A DNA stretch of 64,000 nucleotides from Antarcticimicrobium sp. (GCF_029212575.1 NZ_JARGPK010000042.1:1-64000), one strand, 5' to 3'; positions 1 through 11,706 are shown, counted from the stretch's first letter. The notes: generated by a model from the letters alone, not told the origin. Numbers and translations are program-made.

Positions 1-257
1 AGCGCGCCAACATGATCGCCTCGGGCAAGATGTTCCTTGCCAATTCGCTGCCCGGCTTCATGCTGCCGATCTTTTCCTGGAATCCGCTGTTTCACAGCAT
101 CGACCAGTCGCGCGGCTTCGTCTTTCTCAACTACAACCCGATGAACAGCAGCTGGCAATACGCGGCATGGGTGGGCATCGTCCTGCTGATGATCGGGCTG
201 ATGGGCGAGTTTTATACCCGCCGCCATGCCTCGCTCAGCTGGAGCGCGCGGCGCTAG
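1..257 (+). CDS. ABC-2 type transporter permease, C-terminal end (5' truncated)
   Basis: The reading frame is open from base 3, so the 5' part lies outside the window; 84 codons to a TAG at 255-257 are visible. The fragment has a hydrophobic stretch ending in PLFHSIDQSRGFVF, a polar loop, and a last membrane helix around WVGIVLLMIGLMGEF followed by a basic tail. This looks like the C-terminus of ABC-2 permeases that export polysaccharide or lipopolysaccharide in Rhodobacteraceae (the KpsM-like group). The assignment is inferred from the tail only, and the substrate cannot be told. It converges on alkB with a 4-bp gap. Confidence 0.6.
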   Translation, partial: RANMIASGKMFLANSLPGFMLPIFSWNPLFHSIDQSRGFVFLNYNPMNSSWQYAAWVGIVLLMIGLMGEFYTRRHASLSWSARR

Positions 258-261
258 CGGG

Positions 262-864
262 TCAGGTCGCCACCCTCAGGGTCAGATTCAGACGCCCGCC
301 CCTTGGCAGCAGCCGCGAGGATTTGAACCGGATCCGGTCCACCCCGTGATAGGTGAGCCGCGCCGGTCCGCCCATCACCACCACGTCGCCGGAGTTCAGC
401 CAGACCGTTTCCGTCCGGCCGCCACGGGTGGGATTGCCGATGCGAAACAACCCGTCGTCGCCGAGACTGACCGAGACCACGGGAAAGGAAAAGTCCGCCT
501 CGTCCTTGTCCTGGTGCAGGCCCATGCGCGCGCCTTCGCCGTAGTAGTTGATCAGGCAGCAATCGGGGTCTCTTTCCAGTCCGGTCACGTCGCGCCAGAT
601 CTCCAGCACCTCTCGCGGGATCGGCGGCCAGTCCGCGCCGCCGGGATGGTGCGGTGCATAGCGATACCCCTTACGGTCCGAGACCCAGCCGAACCGTCCG
701 GCCGAGGTCATCCGCACCGACATCTTGCGGCCGGACGGGGTTTCCGGCGTGAAGAGCGGTGCCGCCTTGAGCACCGGGCGCAATGCCTCGATCAGTGCCG
801 CCTGGGCCGCCGCGTCAAGATAGGATTTCGCGATCTCGACATCGCGGATCGAAAGCCGGGTCAT
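262..864 (-). CDS. alkB: AlkB-family alpha-ketoglutarate-dependent dioxygenase
   Basis: A 200-residue Fe(II)/2-oxoglutarate dioxygenase of the AlkB family, which oxidatively removes alkyl groups from damaged DNA or RNA bases. The jelly-roll metal ligands are visible: H117 and D119 in GLHQDKDEADF and H173 in TYHGVDRI. The two arginines that bind 2-oxoglutarate are R191 and R197 in RLNLTLR. Length matches bacterial AlkB (about 200-216). A GTG lies one codon upstream of the chosen ATG (864), but a G-rich Shine-Dalgarno stretch 7 bases before the ATG favours the ATG. It is transcribed away from dnaK. No SOS-type or Ada box was recognised upstream. Confidence 0.9.
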   Translation of the reverse strand: MTRLSIRDVEIAKSYLDAAAQAALIEALRPVLKAAPLFTPETPSGRKMSVRMTSAGRFGWVSDRKGYRYAPHHPGGADWPPIPREVLEIWRDVTGLERDPDCCLINYYGEGARMGLHQDKDEADFSFPVVSVSLGDDGLFRIGNPTRGGRTETVWLNSGDVVVMGGPARLTYHGVDRIRFKSSRLLPRGGRLNLTLRVAT

Positions 865-947
865 CACAACGCCCCCTGTCAGCCCAGCCCCCTCAGATCG
901 CAGCAGAAATCACTCACAAATTCGTGAATACCGGCCGTCAAGGACGG

Positions 948-978
948 TTGCAGGGGCTTTTCCTGCTCCCTATATACG
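948..978 (+). promoter_or_regulatory. Candidate heat-shock (RpoH-type) promoter of dnaKJ
   Basis: CCTATATACG at 969-978 fits the -10 pattern CYTATNTNNG reported for alphaproteobacterial sigma-32 promoters. Upstream, TTGCAG at 948-953 sits 17 bases before the TATATA core, so the same element would also read as a sigma-70 promoter. The predicted start leaves an untranslated leader of roughly 100 bases before dnaK. The -35 is only a partial match to CTTG-type RpoH elements. No CIRCE inverted repeat is seen in the 868-1085 interval. Confidence 0.45.
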
Positions 979-1085
979 CCGGGACGCACGACGCACCACC
1001 GCCGTGCCACATCATCGGGGCCGGGATGCCGTAACGGGTTCAGGCCTCGGGTAATCGCCTTGAAATTGAAAAGGGATCGAAACGC

Positions 1086-2999
1086 ATGAGCAAAGTAATC
1101 GGGATCGACCTGGGAACCACCAACAGCTGTGTCGCCATCATGGACGGCGCGCAACCCAAGGTCATCGAAAATGCCGAAGGGGCCCGCACGACCCCCTCGA
1201 TCGTCGCCTTCACCGACAACGAGCGGCTGGTCGGCCAGCCGGCGAAACGCCAGGCCGTCACCAACCCCGACGCCACCATCTTCGCCGTCAAGCGCCTGAT
1301 CGGCCGCCGCACCACCGATGCGGAAGTGACGAAAGACCAGAAGATCGTCCCCTACAACATCATCGACGGCGGCAATGGCGACGCCTGGGTCGAAGCCAAG
1401 GGCGAGAAATATAGCCCGTCGCAAATCTCCGCCTTCATTCTGGGCAAGATGAAGGAAACCGCCGAAAGCTATCTCGGCGAAGAGGTGACGCAGGCCGTCA
1501 TCACGGTTCCCGCCTATTTCAACGACGCCCAGCGCCAGGCGACCAAGGACGCCGGCAAGATCGCCGGGCTTGAGGTCCTGCGCATCATCAACGAGCCGAC
1601 CGCGGCCGCGCTGGCCTATGGCCTCGACAAGAGCGAAAGCCACACCATCGCCGTCTACGACCTTGGCGGCGGCACCTTCGACGTGACCATCCTGGAGATC
1701 GATGACGGGCTGTTCGAAGTGAAGTCGACCAACGGCGACACCTTCCTGGGCGGCGAAGACTTTGACATGCGGATCGTCAATTACCTGGCCGACCAGTTCA
1801 AGAAAGAGCATGGCGTCGACCTGACCAAGGACAAGATGGCGCTGCAGCGGCTGAAGGAAGCCGCCGAAAAGGCCAAGATCGAGCTGTCAAGCTCGTCGCA
1901 GACCGAGATCAACCAGCCCTTCATCTCGATGGGGTCGGACGGCTCGCCGCTGCACATGGTCATGAAACTGACCCGCGCCAAGCTGGAAAGCCTGGTTGGC
2001 GATCTGATCAAGGCTTCGCTCAAGCCTTGCGCCGCGGCGCTGAAAGATGCCGGCCTGTCGGCCTCGGACATCGACGAGGTGGTTCTGGTCGGTGGTCAGA
2101 CCCGGATGCCGAAGGTCTTTGAGGAAGTGACCAAGTTCTTCGGGAAAGAGCCGCACAAGGGTGTGAACCCGGATGAGGTTGTCGCCATGGGCGCCGCCAT
2201 CCAGGCCGGCGTTCTGCAGGGCGACGTCAAGGACGTGGTGCTGCTCGACGTGACGCCGCTGAGCTTGGGGATCGAGACCCTGGGCGGCGTATTCACCCGG
2301 CTGATCGATCGCAATACCACCATCCCGACCAAGAAAAGCCAGGTCTTCTCGACCGCCGAGGACAACCAGGGCGCGGTGACCATCCGCGTGTTCCAGGGCG
2401 AACGGGAAATGGCCGCCGACAACAAGATGCTCGGCCAGTTCAATCTGGAGAACATCCCGCCGGCGCCGCGCGGCATGCCGCAGATCGAGGTGACATTCGA
2501 CATCGACGCCAACGGCATCGTGTCGGTTTCCGCCAAGGATAAGGGCACCGGCAAGGAGCAGAAGATCACCATCCAGGCGTCGGGCGGTCTGTCCGACGAG
2601 GACATAGACAAGATGGTCAAGGACGCCGAGGAGAACGCCGAGGCGGACAAGGCCCGCCGCGAGCTGATCGAAGCCAAGAACCAGGCCGAAAGCCTGATCC
2701 ATTCGACCGAGAAATCGGTCGAGGAGCATGGCGACAAGGTCGATCCCACGACCGTCGAGGCGATCGAACTGGCCATGGCCGCGCTCAAGGACGACCTTGA
2801 GAAGGAAGATGTCACTGCCGACAAGATCAAGTCGGGCCTGCAGAACGTGACCGAGGCTGCGATGAAGCTTGGCGAGGCCATCTACAAGGCCAGCCAGGAA
2901 GAGGCCGGCGAGGAGCCCAGCGCGGCCGATGCCGGTCCGGGCGAAGATGACATCGTCGATGCCGAGTTCGAAGACCTCGACGACGACAAGCGTTCCTGA
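1086..2999 (+). CDS. dnaK: Molecular chaperone DnaK (Hsp70)
   Basis: A 637-residue cytosolic Hsp70 that binds unfolded polypeptides in an ATP-driven cycle with DnaJ and GrpE. The N-terminal phosphate-binding signature [12 protein letters not shown], the second Hsp70 signature [12 protein letters not shown] near residue 195 and the third, [13 protein letters not shown] near 340, are intact. The substrate-binding domain follows from about residue 390, and the protein ends with the acidic EFEDLDDD tail typical of the family. The ATG is preceded by AAAAGGGA nine bases upstream. dnaJ follows 78 bp downstream, so the two are likely one operon. grpE and hrcA are in this window at about 50.6-52.2 kb, not in the operon, as is usual in Rhodobacteraceae. 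Confidence 0.99.
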   Translation: MSKVIGIDLGTTNSCVAIMDGAQPKVIENAEGARTTPSIVAFTDNERLVGQPAKRQAVTNPDATIFAVKRLIGRRTTDAEVTKDQKIVPYNIIDGGNGDAWVEAKGEKYSPSQISAFILGKMKETAESYLGEEVTQAVITVPAYFNDAQRQATKDAGKIAGLEVLRIINEPTAAALAYGLDKSESHTIAVYDLGGGTFDVTILEIDDGLFEVKSTNGDTFLGGEDFDMRIVNYLADQFKKEHGVDLTKDKMALQRLKEAAEKAKIELSSSSQTEINQPFISMGSDGSPLHMVMKLTRAKLESLVGDLIKASLKPCAAALKDAGLSASDIDEVVLVGGQTRMPKVFEEVTKFFGKEPHKGVNPDEVVAMGAAIQAGVLQGDVKDVVLLDVTPLSLGIETLGGVFTRLIDRNTTIPTKKSQVFSTAEDNQGAVTIRVFQGEREMAADNKMLGQFNLENIPPAPRGMPQIEVTFDIDANGIVSVSAKDKGTGKEQKITIQASGGLSDEDIDKMVKDAEENAEADKARRELIEAKNQAESLIHSTEKSVEEHGDKVDPTTVEAIELAMAALKDDLEKEDVTADKIKSGLQNVTEAAMKLGEAIYKASQEEAGEEPSAADAGPGEDDIVDAEFEDLDDDKRS

Positions 3000-3024
3000 G
3001 GTGTAACACCGGACAATGACGGGC

Positions 3025-3048
3025 CGGGCCGGTCTCCGGACCGGCCCG
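3025..3048 (+). promoter_or_regulatory. Perfect 10-bp stem-loop between dnaK and dnaJ
   Basis: Bases 3025-3034 (CGGGCCGGTC) are fully complementary to 3039-3048, with a TCCG tetraloop. No T-run follows, so it is not a standard terminator. In dnaK-dnaJ operons such intercistronic hairpins are often thought to stabilise the 3' end of the dnaK message and lower dnaJ expression relative to dnaK; that role is inferred here. Confidence 0.6.
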
Positions 3049-3077
3049 CATGCGTTCCGGGAAAAGGATAATGACCG

Positions 3078-4232
3078 ATGTCAAAACGTGATTTTTACGA
3101 CGTTCTGGGCGTGTCCAAGGGCGCATCGGCCGACGAGATCAAGAAAGCCTACCGCACCAAGGCCAAGGAGCTTCACCCGGACCGCAACAAGGACAACCCC
3201 GAGGCCGAGGCGCAATTCAAGGAGGCCAACGAGGCGTATGAGATCCTGAAGGACGCCGAGAAAAAGGCCGCCTACGACCGCTTCGGCCATGCCGCCTTCG
3301 AAGGCGGGATGGGCGGCGGACAGCGCCCCGGCGGCCCCGGATTCGGCGGCGGCGGTGGCGGCGGCGATTTCTCCAGCGCGTTCTCGGACGTGTTCGACGA
3401 TCTGTTCGGCGACTTCATGGGCGGCCAGCGCGGCCGGCAGCGTGCGACGCGCGGTTCGGACCTGCGCTATAACCTGCGGGTGACCCTGGAAGAGGCCTAT
3501 TCCGGCATCCAGAAAACCATCAACGTGCCCACCTCGGTGGCCTGTTCGGTCTGCGAGGGCACCGGCGCCGAGGGCGGGGTCGAGCCCTCCACCTGCCCCA
3601 CCTGTTCCGGCATGGGCAAGGTCCGCGCACAGCAGGGCTTCTTTACCGTCGAACGCACCTGCCCGACCTGCTCGGGCATGGGCCAGATCATCAAGAACCC
3701 CTGCAAGGCCTGCGGCGGTGCCGGCCGGGTCGAGAAGGACCGCGCGCTGAGCGTGAACATCCCTGCGGGCGTGGAAACCGGCACCCGGATCCGGCTGGCC
3801 GGCGAGGGCGAGGCCGGGATGCGCGGCGGCCCGACCGGCGATCTCTATATCTTCGTCGAGGTCGCGCCGCATGAGCTGTTCGAGCGCGACGGGGTCAACC
3901 TCTATTGCCGGGTTCCGGTCAGCATGTCGACGGCGGCGCTGGGCGGCGCCATCGAGGTGCCGACCATCGATGGTGGACGCGGGCGGGTGCAGATCCCGGC
4001 CGGCAGCCAGTCCGGCCGGCAGATGCGCCTACGCGGCAAGGGCATGCCGCCGCTGCGCGGTGGCGGGCACGGCGACATGTTCATCGAACTGGCGGTGGAA
4101 ACCCCGGTGAACCTGACCGGCCGCCAGAAGGAGATCCTGAAGGAGTTCGACGCGTTGAGCGAGGACAACAACCCGGAGAGCAAGACCTTCTTCTCGTCGG
4201 TCAAATCCTTCTGGGACAGCATGAAGGGGTGA
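3078..4232 (+). CDS. dnaJ: Co-chaperone DnaJ (Hsp40, type I)
   Basis: A 384-residue class A Hsp40 that delivers substrates to DnaK and stimulates its ATPase. The J domain (1-70) carries the HPD tripeptide in HPDRNK near residue 34. A Gly/Phe-rich linker covers about 75-120. The cysteine-rich zinc domain has four CxxCxGxG repeats: [16 protein letters not shown] twice, and CKACGGAG. The C-terminal substrate-binding domains follow. The start is an ATG preceded by the purine-rich GGGAAAAGGA. It is the second gene of the dnaKJ operon and ends before a strong bidirectional terminator. Confidence 0.98.
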   Translation: MSKRDFYDVLGVSKGASADEIKKAYRTKAKELHPDRNKDNPEAEAQFKEANEAYEILKDAEKKAAYDRFGHAAFEGGMGGGQRPGGPGFGGGGGGGDFSSAFSDVFDDLFGDFMGGQRGRQRATRGSDLRYNLRVTLEEAYSGIQKTINVPTSVACSVCEGTGAEGGVEPSTCPTCSGMGKVRAQQGFFTVERTCPTCSGMGQIIKNPCKACGGAGRVEKDRALSVNIPAGVETGTRIRLAGEGEAGMRGGPTGDLYIFVEVAPHELFERDGVNLYCRVPVSMSTAALGGAIEVPTIDGGRGRVQIPAGSQSGRQMRLRGKGMPPLRGGGHGDMFIELAVETPVNLTGRQKEILKEFDALSEDNNPESKTFFSSVKSFWDSMKG

Positions 4233-4309
4233 GGCGCGCCCGGAAAAAGGTCCGGTGGACATTTTTCAGCGCCGAACGGGCGGAGCCCCGACCACTCGCT
4301 ATAGTAGAG

Positions 4310-4337
4310 AAAAAGGCGCCTCTTGGGGCGCCTTTTT
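4310..4337 (+). terminator. Bidirectional intrinsic terminator after dnaKJ
   Basis: AAAAAGGCGCC (4310-4320), a six-base loop, then GGCGCCTTTTT (4327-4337). The perfect stem flanked by A5 and T5 is a textbook rho-independent terminator, positioned to end the dnaKJ transcript. Its A-tract means it would also work on the opposite strand. Confidence 0.9.
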
Positions 4338-4373
4338 CCTTTTCCGGCGGTCCCCATTGATCACAACTCCCCC

Positions 4374-4449
4374 TGTCATCCCCGCGAAAGCGGGGACCTC
4401 CCTGGATTGGCGCAGGGTCTGAACGATCCCCGCCTGCGCCGGGATGACC
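4374..4449. repeat. REP-like imperfect palindromic element
   Basis: The outer arms GTCATCCC (4375-4382) and GGGATGAC (4441-4448) are perfectly complementary, and the 24-base half-sites match at about 20 of 24 positions with a short spacer. This TCATCCCCGCG...GCGGGGA design resembles dispersed palindromic repeats found in intergenic regions of many proteobacteria. Only one copy was seen in this window, so repetition elsewhere in the genome is inferred. Confidence 0.6.
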
Positions 4450-4509
4450 GGGCACTCCGCTCTCATTCGTTAACCCCGCGTTTACCGCGCCGGCCGCAGC
4501 CTCTCCCGC

Positions 4510-5271
4510 ATGACCCAGCCGCCCGCCTTTCACGAAGCTTCCGGTTCTCTCTTTTCCCCGGACGAGGCGCCGGAGATGCCGTTGCCGGCGGGGCGGCTGC
4601 CCTCATACATCCGCGATCACCGGCAACGATTGCGCGACCGGTTCATGACCGGCGGCGCCGGTGCGATGCCGGATTATGAATTGCTGGAGCTCTTGCTCTT
4701 CCGCTCGATCCCGCGGCGTGACGTGAAACCGCTGGCGCGCGCCCTGCTGGACCAGTTCGGCGATTTCAACCGCGTCCTCGCCGCCGCGCCCGAGCGGCTG
4801 GTCAAGGTTGACGGAATCGGCCCGTCGGTAATCGCCGACCTGAAGATCGTCGAGGCCGCCGCGCACCGGATGGCACGCGCCAAGGTGTTAAAGCGGCACG
4901 TGATTTCAAGCTGGGACGCGGTTCTGGATTATTGCCGCACCACGATGGCGCATCGGGATACGGAACAATTCCGCGTGCTTTACCTGGATACCAAGAACAC
5001 CTTGATCGCGGATGAGGAACAGGGACGCGGCACCGTGGATCACGTGCCCGTTTATCCGCGCGAAGTGGCCAAGCGCGCGCTGGAGTTGAACGCCTCGGCG
5101 CTGATCCTTGTGCACAACCACCCCTCGGGCGATCCCAGCCCGTCGGAGGCCGACATCCGCATGACCGAAAAGATCAACGCGGCCTGCGCCGCGCTGGGGA
5201 TCACGCTGCACGACCATCTGATCATCGGCAAGTCGCGCGAAATCAGTTTCCGGGCCGAGGGCCTTTTATAG
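4510..5271 (+). CDS. radC: RadC family protein (JAMM/MPN+ fold)
   Basis: A 253-residue RadC-like protein. The N-terminal half contains a helix-hairpin-helix region (about 85-110, VDGIGPSVIADLK) that suggests DNA contact. The C-terminal half is the RadC domain with the JAMM metalloprotease-like motif ILVHNHPSGDPSPSEAD. The cellular role of the family is unsettled; the historic DNA-repair annotation is not well supported. The ATG at 4510 has a poor ribosome-binding site; an in-frame ATG at about 4576 is an alternative, which would remove a non-conserved leader. It converges on the minus-strand gene ending at 5274, with 2 bp between them. Confidence 0.93.
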   Translation: MTQPPAFHEASGSLFSPDEAPEMPLPAGRLPSYIRDHRQRLRDRFMTGGAGAMPDYELLELLLFRSIPRRDVKPLARALLDQFGDFNRVLAAAPERLVKVDGIGPSVIADLKIVEAAAHRMARAKVLKRHVISSWDAVLDYCRTTMAHRDTEQFRVLYLDTKNTLIADEEQGRGTVDHVPVYPREVAKRALELNASALILVHNHPSGDPSPSEADIRMTEKINAACAALGITLHDHLIIGKSREISFRAEGLL

Positions 5272-5273
5272 GC

Positions 5274-6833
5274 TCACTTCACCCAGACCTCGACCCGCCG
5301 ATTCACCTGACGGCCCCAGTCGCTGTCGTCACAGGCCATCGGCAGCGCCTCGCCAAAGGCCTCCACCGCCATCTCGACCCGCGGTTCGCCCGGTGTTTGC
5401 GCCATCTGTCGCACCGCGTCGCGTACCGCCTCGGCCCGTTTCATGGCAATGCGGCGGTTCGCCGAAGCCGGCCCCTGCCCGTCGCTGAACCCGACGAAAA
5501 GGAGTGTCGCCGAATCATATGCGCCGATCTCGATGGCGCGGGCCAGTTGGGCGATATTGGCGCGCGATTGCGCATCGGGCCGGACCGAGCCGGTTTCGAA
5601 CCGAAAGGACGTCGATAGTCGCGCCAGCGGCCCCAGCGTTGCGATCATGCGCTGCAACTCGTCCAGCGGAATCTCTTCCCCGGCCGCGGCGATCGCGTTC
5701 GACAGCCGGTCGCCCTGGGTGTTGAGGGAAATCCGTTCCGGCGCCTGATCGACAAACCCCGCGCGCCGGATCACGATCTGTGCCGCCGGGCTTTGAACGT
5801 AGAGCAGAAACTCGCGCGCGACCTTGGGCAACCGCCGCGCCGGGAGGTAGAGGAACATCGGCGAGGTCAGCGGATAATCTTCGGTCTTGATCGTGCGTCG
5901 GCTGGCAGCGAGCGAGAAGCCACAGCTTCCGGTCAGGGTCAGCGCGCGGGCCGCGCCGGTCTCGGCAAAGCTGGCGATGCCGATGGCAAAGGGATCGGCG
6001 CTGACCGCGCGGGCCAGATCGCTGCTGCGGGCGTGGCGTTGCACTTCTTTCGCACGGTCAAGGCCCGCAGGATGCAAAAGCCTGTCCTCCACCGCCTGCG
6101 CAAGGCCCGTGCCCGCATCGGGCAAATGCAGGTCGATCGGCGCGTCCGGTCCGCCCAGCTCGGACCAGTTAATAATCTCTCCGGAAAAGATCCGGGCCAG
6201 TTCCGGCGTCGAGATCCGCCGCACCGGGTTTCCCGGCGCCACGATCGGCACCATCGCATCCAGCGCCAGAACGCGGCTTCGGTTGATGTCGGTCATGTCG
6301 CCCATCCCGGCCTCGAAGGCGCGGCGGCGTTCATCCTTGCGAATCTCGCGCATGGCCATGACGATGTCGGCCTCGTTGGCCAGAAGATCGGCGAACCCTT
6401 CGTCGGTGGTGCTGACGCGAAAGGTGAAATAGGCCATCGGTGCGCCGGTCTCGGGGCGCAGCAGGCTGTAGCGGAAGTGGCTTCCATCCAGGGTTTCGCG
6501 CGCGGCGCGCCATCCGTTGCGCAGGGCAAACCCCTCGACCAGCGCCGGCAACAGAACCTCCGCCATGGTCGATGAGCCCGACAGCGACAGTTCTGCCACG
6601 TAGTCGGTCAGGCTGGGGCATCCCGGCCCGTCGCAGGACACGCCAGAGCCGTCCACCGTCAACTCGCCGAACTTGGTGTCGACACGGTAGAATTCGCCGT
6701 CGAACCCCAACAGCGTGCCGGAAATTTCCACAGCACCGTCTGGCGATGTCAACGTGATGTCCTGCGCCAGCAAGGGAGCAGAAAGCGAAAAAAGAAAGAG
6801 TGCGGCGATTGCCGCCGCACGAGACCAATTCAT
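5274..6833 (-). CDS. Exported PstS-like substrate-binding domain fused to OmpA C-terminal domain
   Basis: A 519-residue protein with a signal peptide (residues 1-23, cleavage after LLAQ). A PBP-like domain of the phosphate-binding PstS type starts around residue 85 with LSLSGSSTMAEVLLPALV and continues with ISTPELARIFSGEIINWSELGG, both typical of PstS. From about residue 400 it has an OmpA/Pal-like peptidoglycan-binding domain (FRFETGSVRPDA..., VGFSDGQGPASANRRIAMKRAEAV). This predicts a periplasmic binding protein anchored to the cell wall. Ligand unknown; phosphate is only one possibility. The next gene upstream (6858-7868) lies 24 bp away on the same strand, so the two are likely cotranscribed. 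No ABC permease gene is adjacent. Confidence 0.88.
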   Translation of the reverse strand: MNWSRAAAIAALFLFSLSAPLLAQDITLTSPDGAVEISGTLLGFDGEFYRVDTKFGELTVDGSGVSCDGPGCPSLTDYVAELSLSGSSTMAEVLLPALVEGFALRNGWRAARETLDGSHFRYSLLRPETGAPMAYFTFRVSTTDEGFADLLANEADIVMAMREIRKDERRRAFEAGMGDMTDINRSRVLALDAMVPIVAPGNPVRRISTPELARIFSGEIINWSELGGPDAPIDLHLPDAGTGLAQAVEDRLLHPAGLDRAKEVQRHARSSDLARAVSADPFAIGIASFAETGAARALTLTGSCGFSLAASRRTIKTEDYPLTSPMFLYLPARRLPKVAREFLLYVQSPAAQIVIRRAGFVDQAPERISLNTQGDRLSNAIAAAGEEIPLDELQRMIATLGPLARLSTSFRFETGSVRPDAQSRANIAQLARAIEIGAYDSATLLFVGFSDGQGPASANRRIAMKRAEAVRDAVRQMAQTPGEPRVEMAVEAFGEALPMACDDSDWGRQVNRRVEVWVK

Positions 6834-6857
6834 GAGTGCCCTTGATTCATCCGCGGA

Positions 6858-7868
6858 TTACTTTGCCGCGATCTTCAGGTCATCCAGCAGATTGTTCAAC
6901 ACCAGAAAATCACCAACCGCATCGCAACCCGGCACCGAGAGGTCAAGCTCCCGCGTCTGAACCCGGCCCTTTCCCTTGCGCTCAAGCAGTTGGGCGGAAA
7001 TGTCGCGACCGCAGTTGCCCGGCGTCACCTCGGCCTCGACGCTCAGTGCAATGTCGCCGGCGCGGTCGGCGCGGGCCACGGGAAAGGTGTAGACCTCGGC
7101 CAGAAGCGGCGAAAGCGCATCGCCCTCGCCCAGGCGGATCACCGATCCGGTGGTGCGGCCGGCCGCGCCCTGAGCCTTGGCCCCGGACCAGACATGGCCC
7201 GGCTCGCCATAGCTTGCGCCGAATTCGAGCGCGTGGATCTGGAACCCGGCCTCTCCCTGCCATTGCAGGACGATCCGGTCGAAATCGGCGATATCCTCCA
7301 CCCGCGCGGTGGCGACGGCGCCCTCTCCATTGTCGAAGGCGGCGATGAAAACGGCCCGTTCCGCCAGCGCCGGCACGGTCACGTCAAGGTTGCCCTGTAC
7401 GTCGGTGATGGCGGTGAAGGTCATGCCGTTGTGGTGCACCACCAGGCGCGAATTGCCCAGACAGGGTGCGGCGACCGCAAGATCGACCATCGCCATCGGG
7501 CCGGGTGTTGCCCGGGCCGTCACGGCGCAGCCCAGTTCGGGCACCTCGGGATCTTTCGGGGTGGTCGGCAGCACAGTGTCGGGGGTGGATGCGGCCACGG
7601 GGGCGGGGAGAGACGGGGCGTTTGGACGATTTCGCGTCACATCGTCATCGGTTCGGGCCGCGGTCAGCGCGATCTTCTCGATATCCAGCGCGGAAACCTC
7701 GGCGATGCGCACCACATCGGGGCGCGGTGACGCGGCGGGCGCGTCCTTGGCCGAAGCCGGGGCGGGCGTGTAAGTCGGCGCGGGTTGCCCGCGCTGCATC
7801 ACGTGGCCGATACCAAGCGCACAGGCAAGGGTGCCGCCAGCCAGGCCAATCAAACGCAGTTTGGACAT
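6858..7868 (-). CDS. Exported or membrane-anchored protein of unknown function (often labelled 'translocase')
   Basis: A 336-residue protein with one N-terminal hydrophobic segment (about 4-22, RLIGLAGGTLACALGIGHV), then a Pro/Ala-rich stretch and two adjacent beta-rich regions (about residues 110-330). There are paired cysteines in the second half. No catalytic motif was recognised. The ATG at 7868 has GGAGG just upstream, better than a longer start 18 bases earlier. It lies between secA and the PstS-OmpA hybrid, all on the minus strand. In related genomes such genes are sometimes named after secA, but nothing in the sequence supports a translocase function. Confidence 0.75.
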   Translation of the reverse strand: MSKLRLIGLAGGTLACALGIGHVMQRGQPAPTYTPAPASAKDAPAASPRPDVVRIAEVSALDIEKIALTAARTDDDVTRNRPNAPSLPAPVAASTPDTVLPTTPKDPEVPELGCAVTARATPGPMAMVDLAVAAPCLGNSRLVVHHNGMTFTAITDVQGNLDVTVPALAERAVFIAAFDNGEGAVATARVEDIADFDRIVLQWQGEAGFQIHALEFGASYGEPGHVWSGAKAQGAAGRTTGSVIRLGEGDALSPLLAEVYTFPVARADRAGDIALSVEAEVTPGNCGRDISAQLLERKGKGRVQTRELDLSVPGCDAVGDFLVLNNLLDDLKIAAK

Positions 7869-7910
7869 CACATCCTCCGTCACCATTCGGGTCTGGTCAG
7901 ATGTGCCCGG

Positions 7911-7935
7911 AAAACGCGGCCATCATGTGGCCACG
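7911..7935 (-). terminator. Intrinsic terminator downstream of secA
   Basis: On the minus strand CGTGGCCA (7935-7928), loop CATGA and TGGCCGCG (7922-7915) form an 8-bp stem with one G-T pair, followed by TTTT (7914-7911). It lies 35 bp beyond the secA stop and separates secA from the downstream minus-strand gene. Confidence 0.65.
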
Positions 7936-7969
7936 CGTGGGAGTCATTCTGGCAACTTCATGTCGCGGG

Positions 7970-10681
<2,712 letters not shown>

Positions 10682-10854
10682 GTCTTCTCCAGCGGCTCTG
10701 ACTTTTCGTGGTTTTGTCAGGCTTGCCCGCCCTGCGCACAACCCATAGATACGGGGGGAAAGACGGTCCTGACGTCGGCCTTAAGGCGATGTAAGGGGCG
10801 GTTGAAACAGTGTCAACGCCGCGCCCGGTCGCGGTCCAACGTTAGGATGATTCA

Positions 10855-11703
10855 ATGCCCAAAGGTTTCACTTTCCTGCCTGCCCTTGCGATTGCCGCCG
10901 CGATGGCGCTGCCGGTCCGGGCAGAACCGCCCAGCGCCGACACCATTGTCGCCCGGGTCAACGGGCAGGAGATCAAGCTGGGCCACGTCATCATCGCCCG
11001 CGCCGCGCTACCGCAGCAGTACCAGCAGCTGCCGCCCGAGGTGCTTTACGATGCCATCGTCGAGCAGCTGATCCAGCAAAGCGCCCTGGAGCAGGCCTTT
11101 GCCGGCGAGGTGCCGAAGCGGGTCGCGCTGTCGCTTGAAAATGAGCGCCGCTCGCTTCTGGCCGGCGAAGAGATCGAGCGGATCATGGCCGGGGCGGCGG
11201 GCGACGCCGATCTGAAGGCCGCCTATGACACGACCTACGGCGCCGACTACGACGCGCAGGAGTTCAACGCAGCCCACATCCTCGTCGAGACCGAGGAGGA
11301 GGCCAAGGCGATCGCCTCCGAGCTCGAATCCGGCGCCGATTTCGCCGCGCTTGCCAAGGAGAAATCCACCGGCCCCTCGGGCCCAAACGGCGGAGCGCTG
11401 GGCTGGTTCGAAAAGGGCATGATGGTGCCCGAGTTCGAGGCGGCGGTCATGGCGCTGGAACCGGGCCAGATCTCGGACCCGGTGAAAACCCAGTTCGGCT
11501 GGCACGTGGTCAAGCTGAACGAAACCCGCGCCAAGGCGCCCCCCGCATTCGATGACGTGCGCGAGGAGCTGGCCGGAGAACTGCGCCAGAAGGCGGTCGC
11601 GGAACGGGCTGACGCCCTGGTGGCCGAGGCCACCGTCGAGCGCCCCGAGATCGAGGGGCTGGACCCCGGTGTGATCGGAACCCTCGACCTTTTGGAGAAT
11701 TGA
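10855..11703 (+). CDS. Periplasmic peptidyl-prolyl isomerase, parvulin (PpiC/SurA type)
   Basis: A 282-residue exported protein with an N-terminal signal sequence (LPALAIAAAMALPVRA, cleavage near residue 23). A SurA_N-like helical segment follows, then one parvulin domain at about 135-235 (FNAAHILVETEEEAKAI..., GGALGWFEKGMMVPEFE, FGWHVVKLNETR). It should catalyse cis/trans proline isomerisation of secreted proteins. It is divergent from secA, consistent with handling SecA clients. It ends 3 bp before the TTG start of argJ, so it probably shares that transcript. Confidence 0.93.
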   Translation: MPKGFTFLPALAIAAAMALPVRAEPPSADTIVARVNGQEIKLGHVIIARAALPQQYQQLPPEVLYDAIVEQLIQQSALEQAFAGEVPKRVALSLENERRSLLAGEEIERIMAGAAGDADLKAAYDTTYGADYDAQEFNAAHILVETEEEAKAIASELESGADFAALAKEKSTGPSGPNGGALGWFEKGMMVPEFEAAVMALEPGQISDPVKTQFGWHVVKLNETRAKAPPAFDDVREELAGELRQKAVAERADALVAEATVERPEIEGLDPGVIGTLDLLEN

Positions 11704-11706
11704 GAA

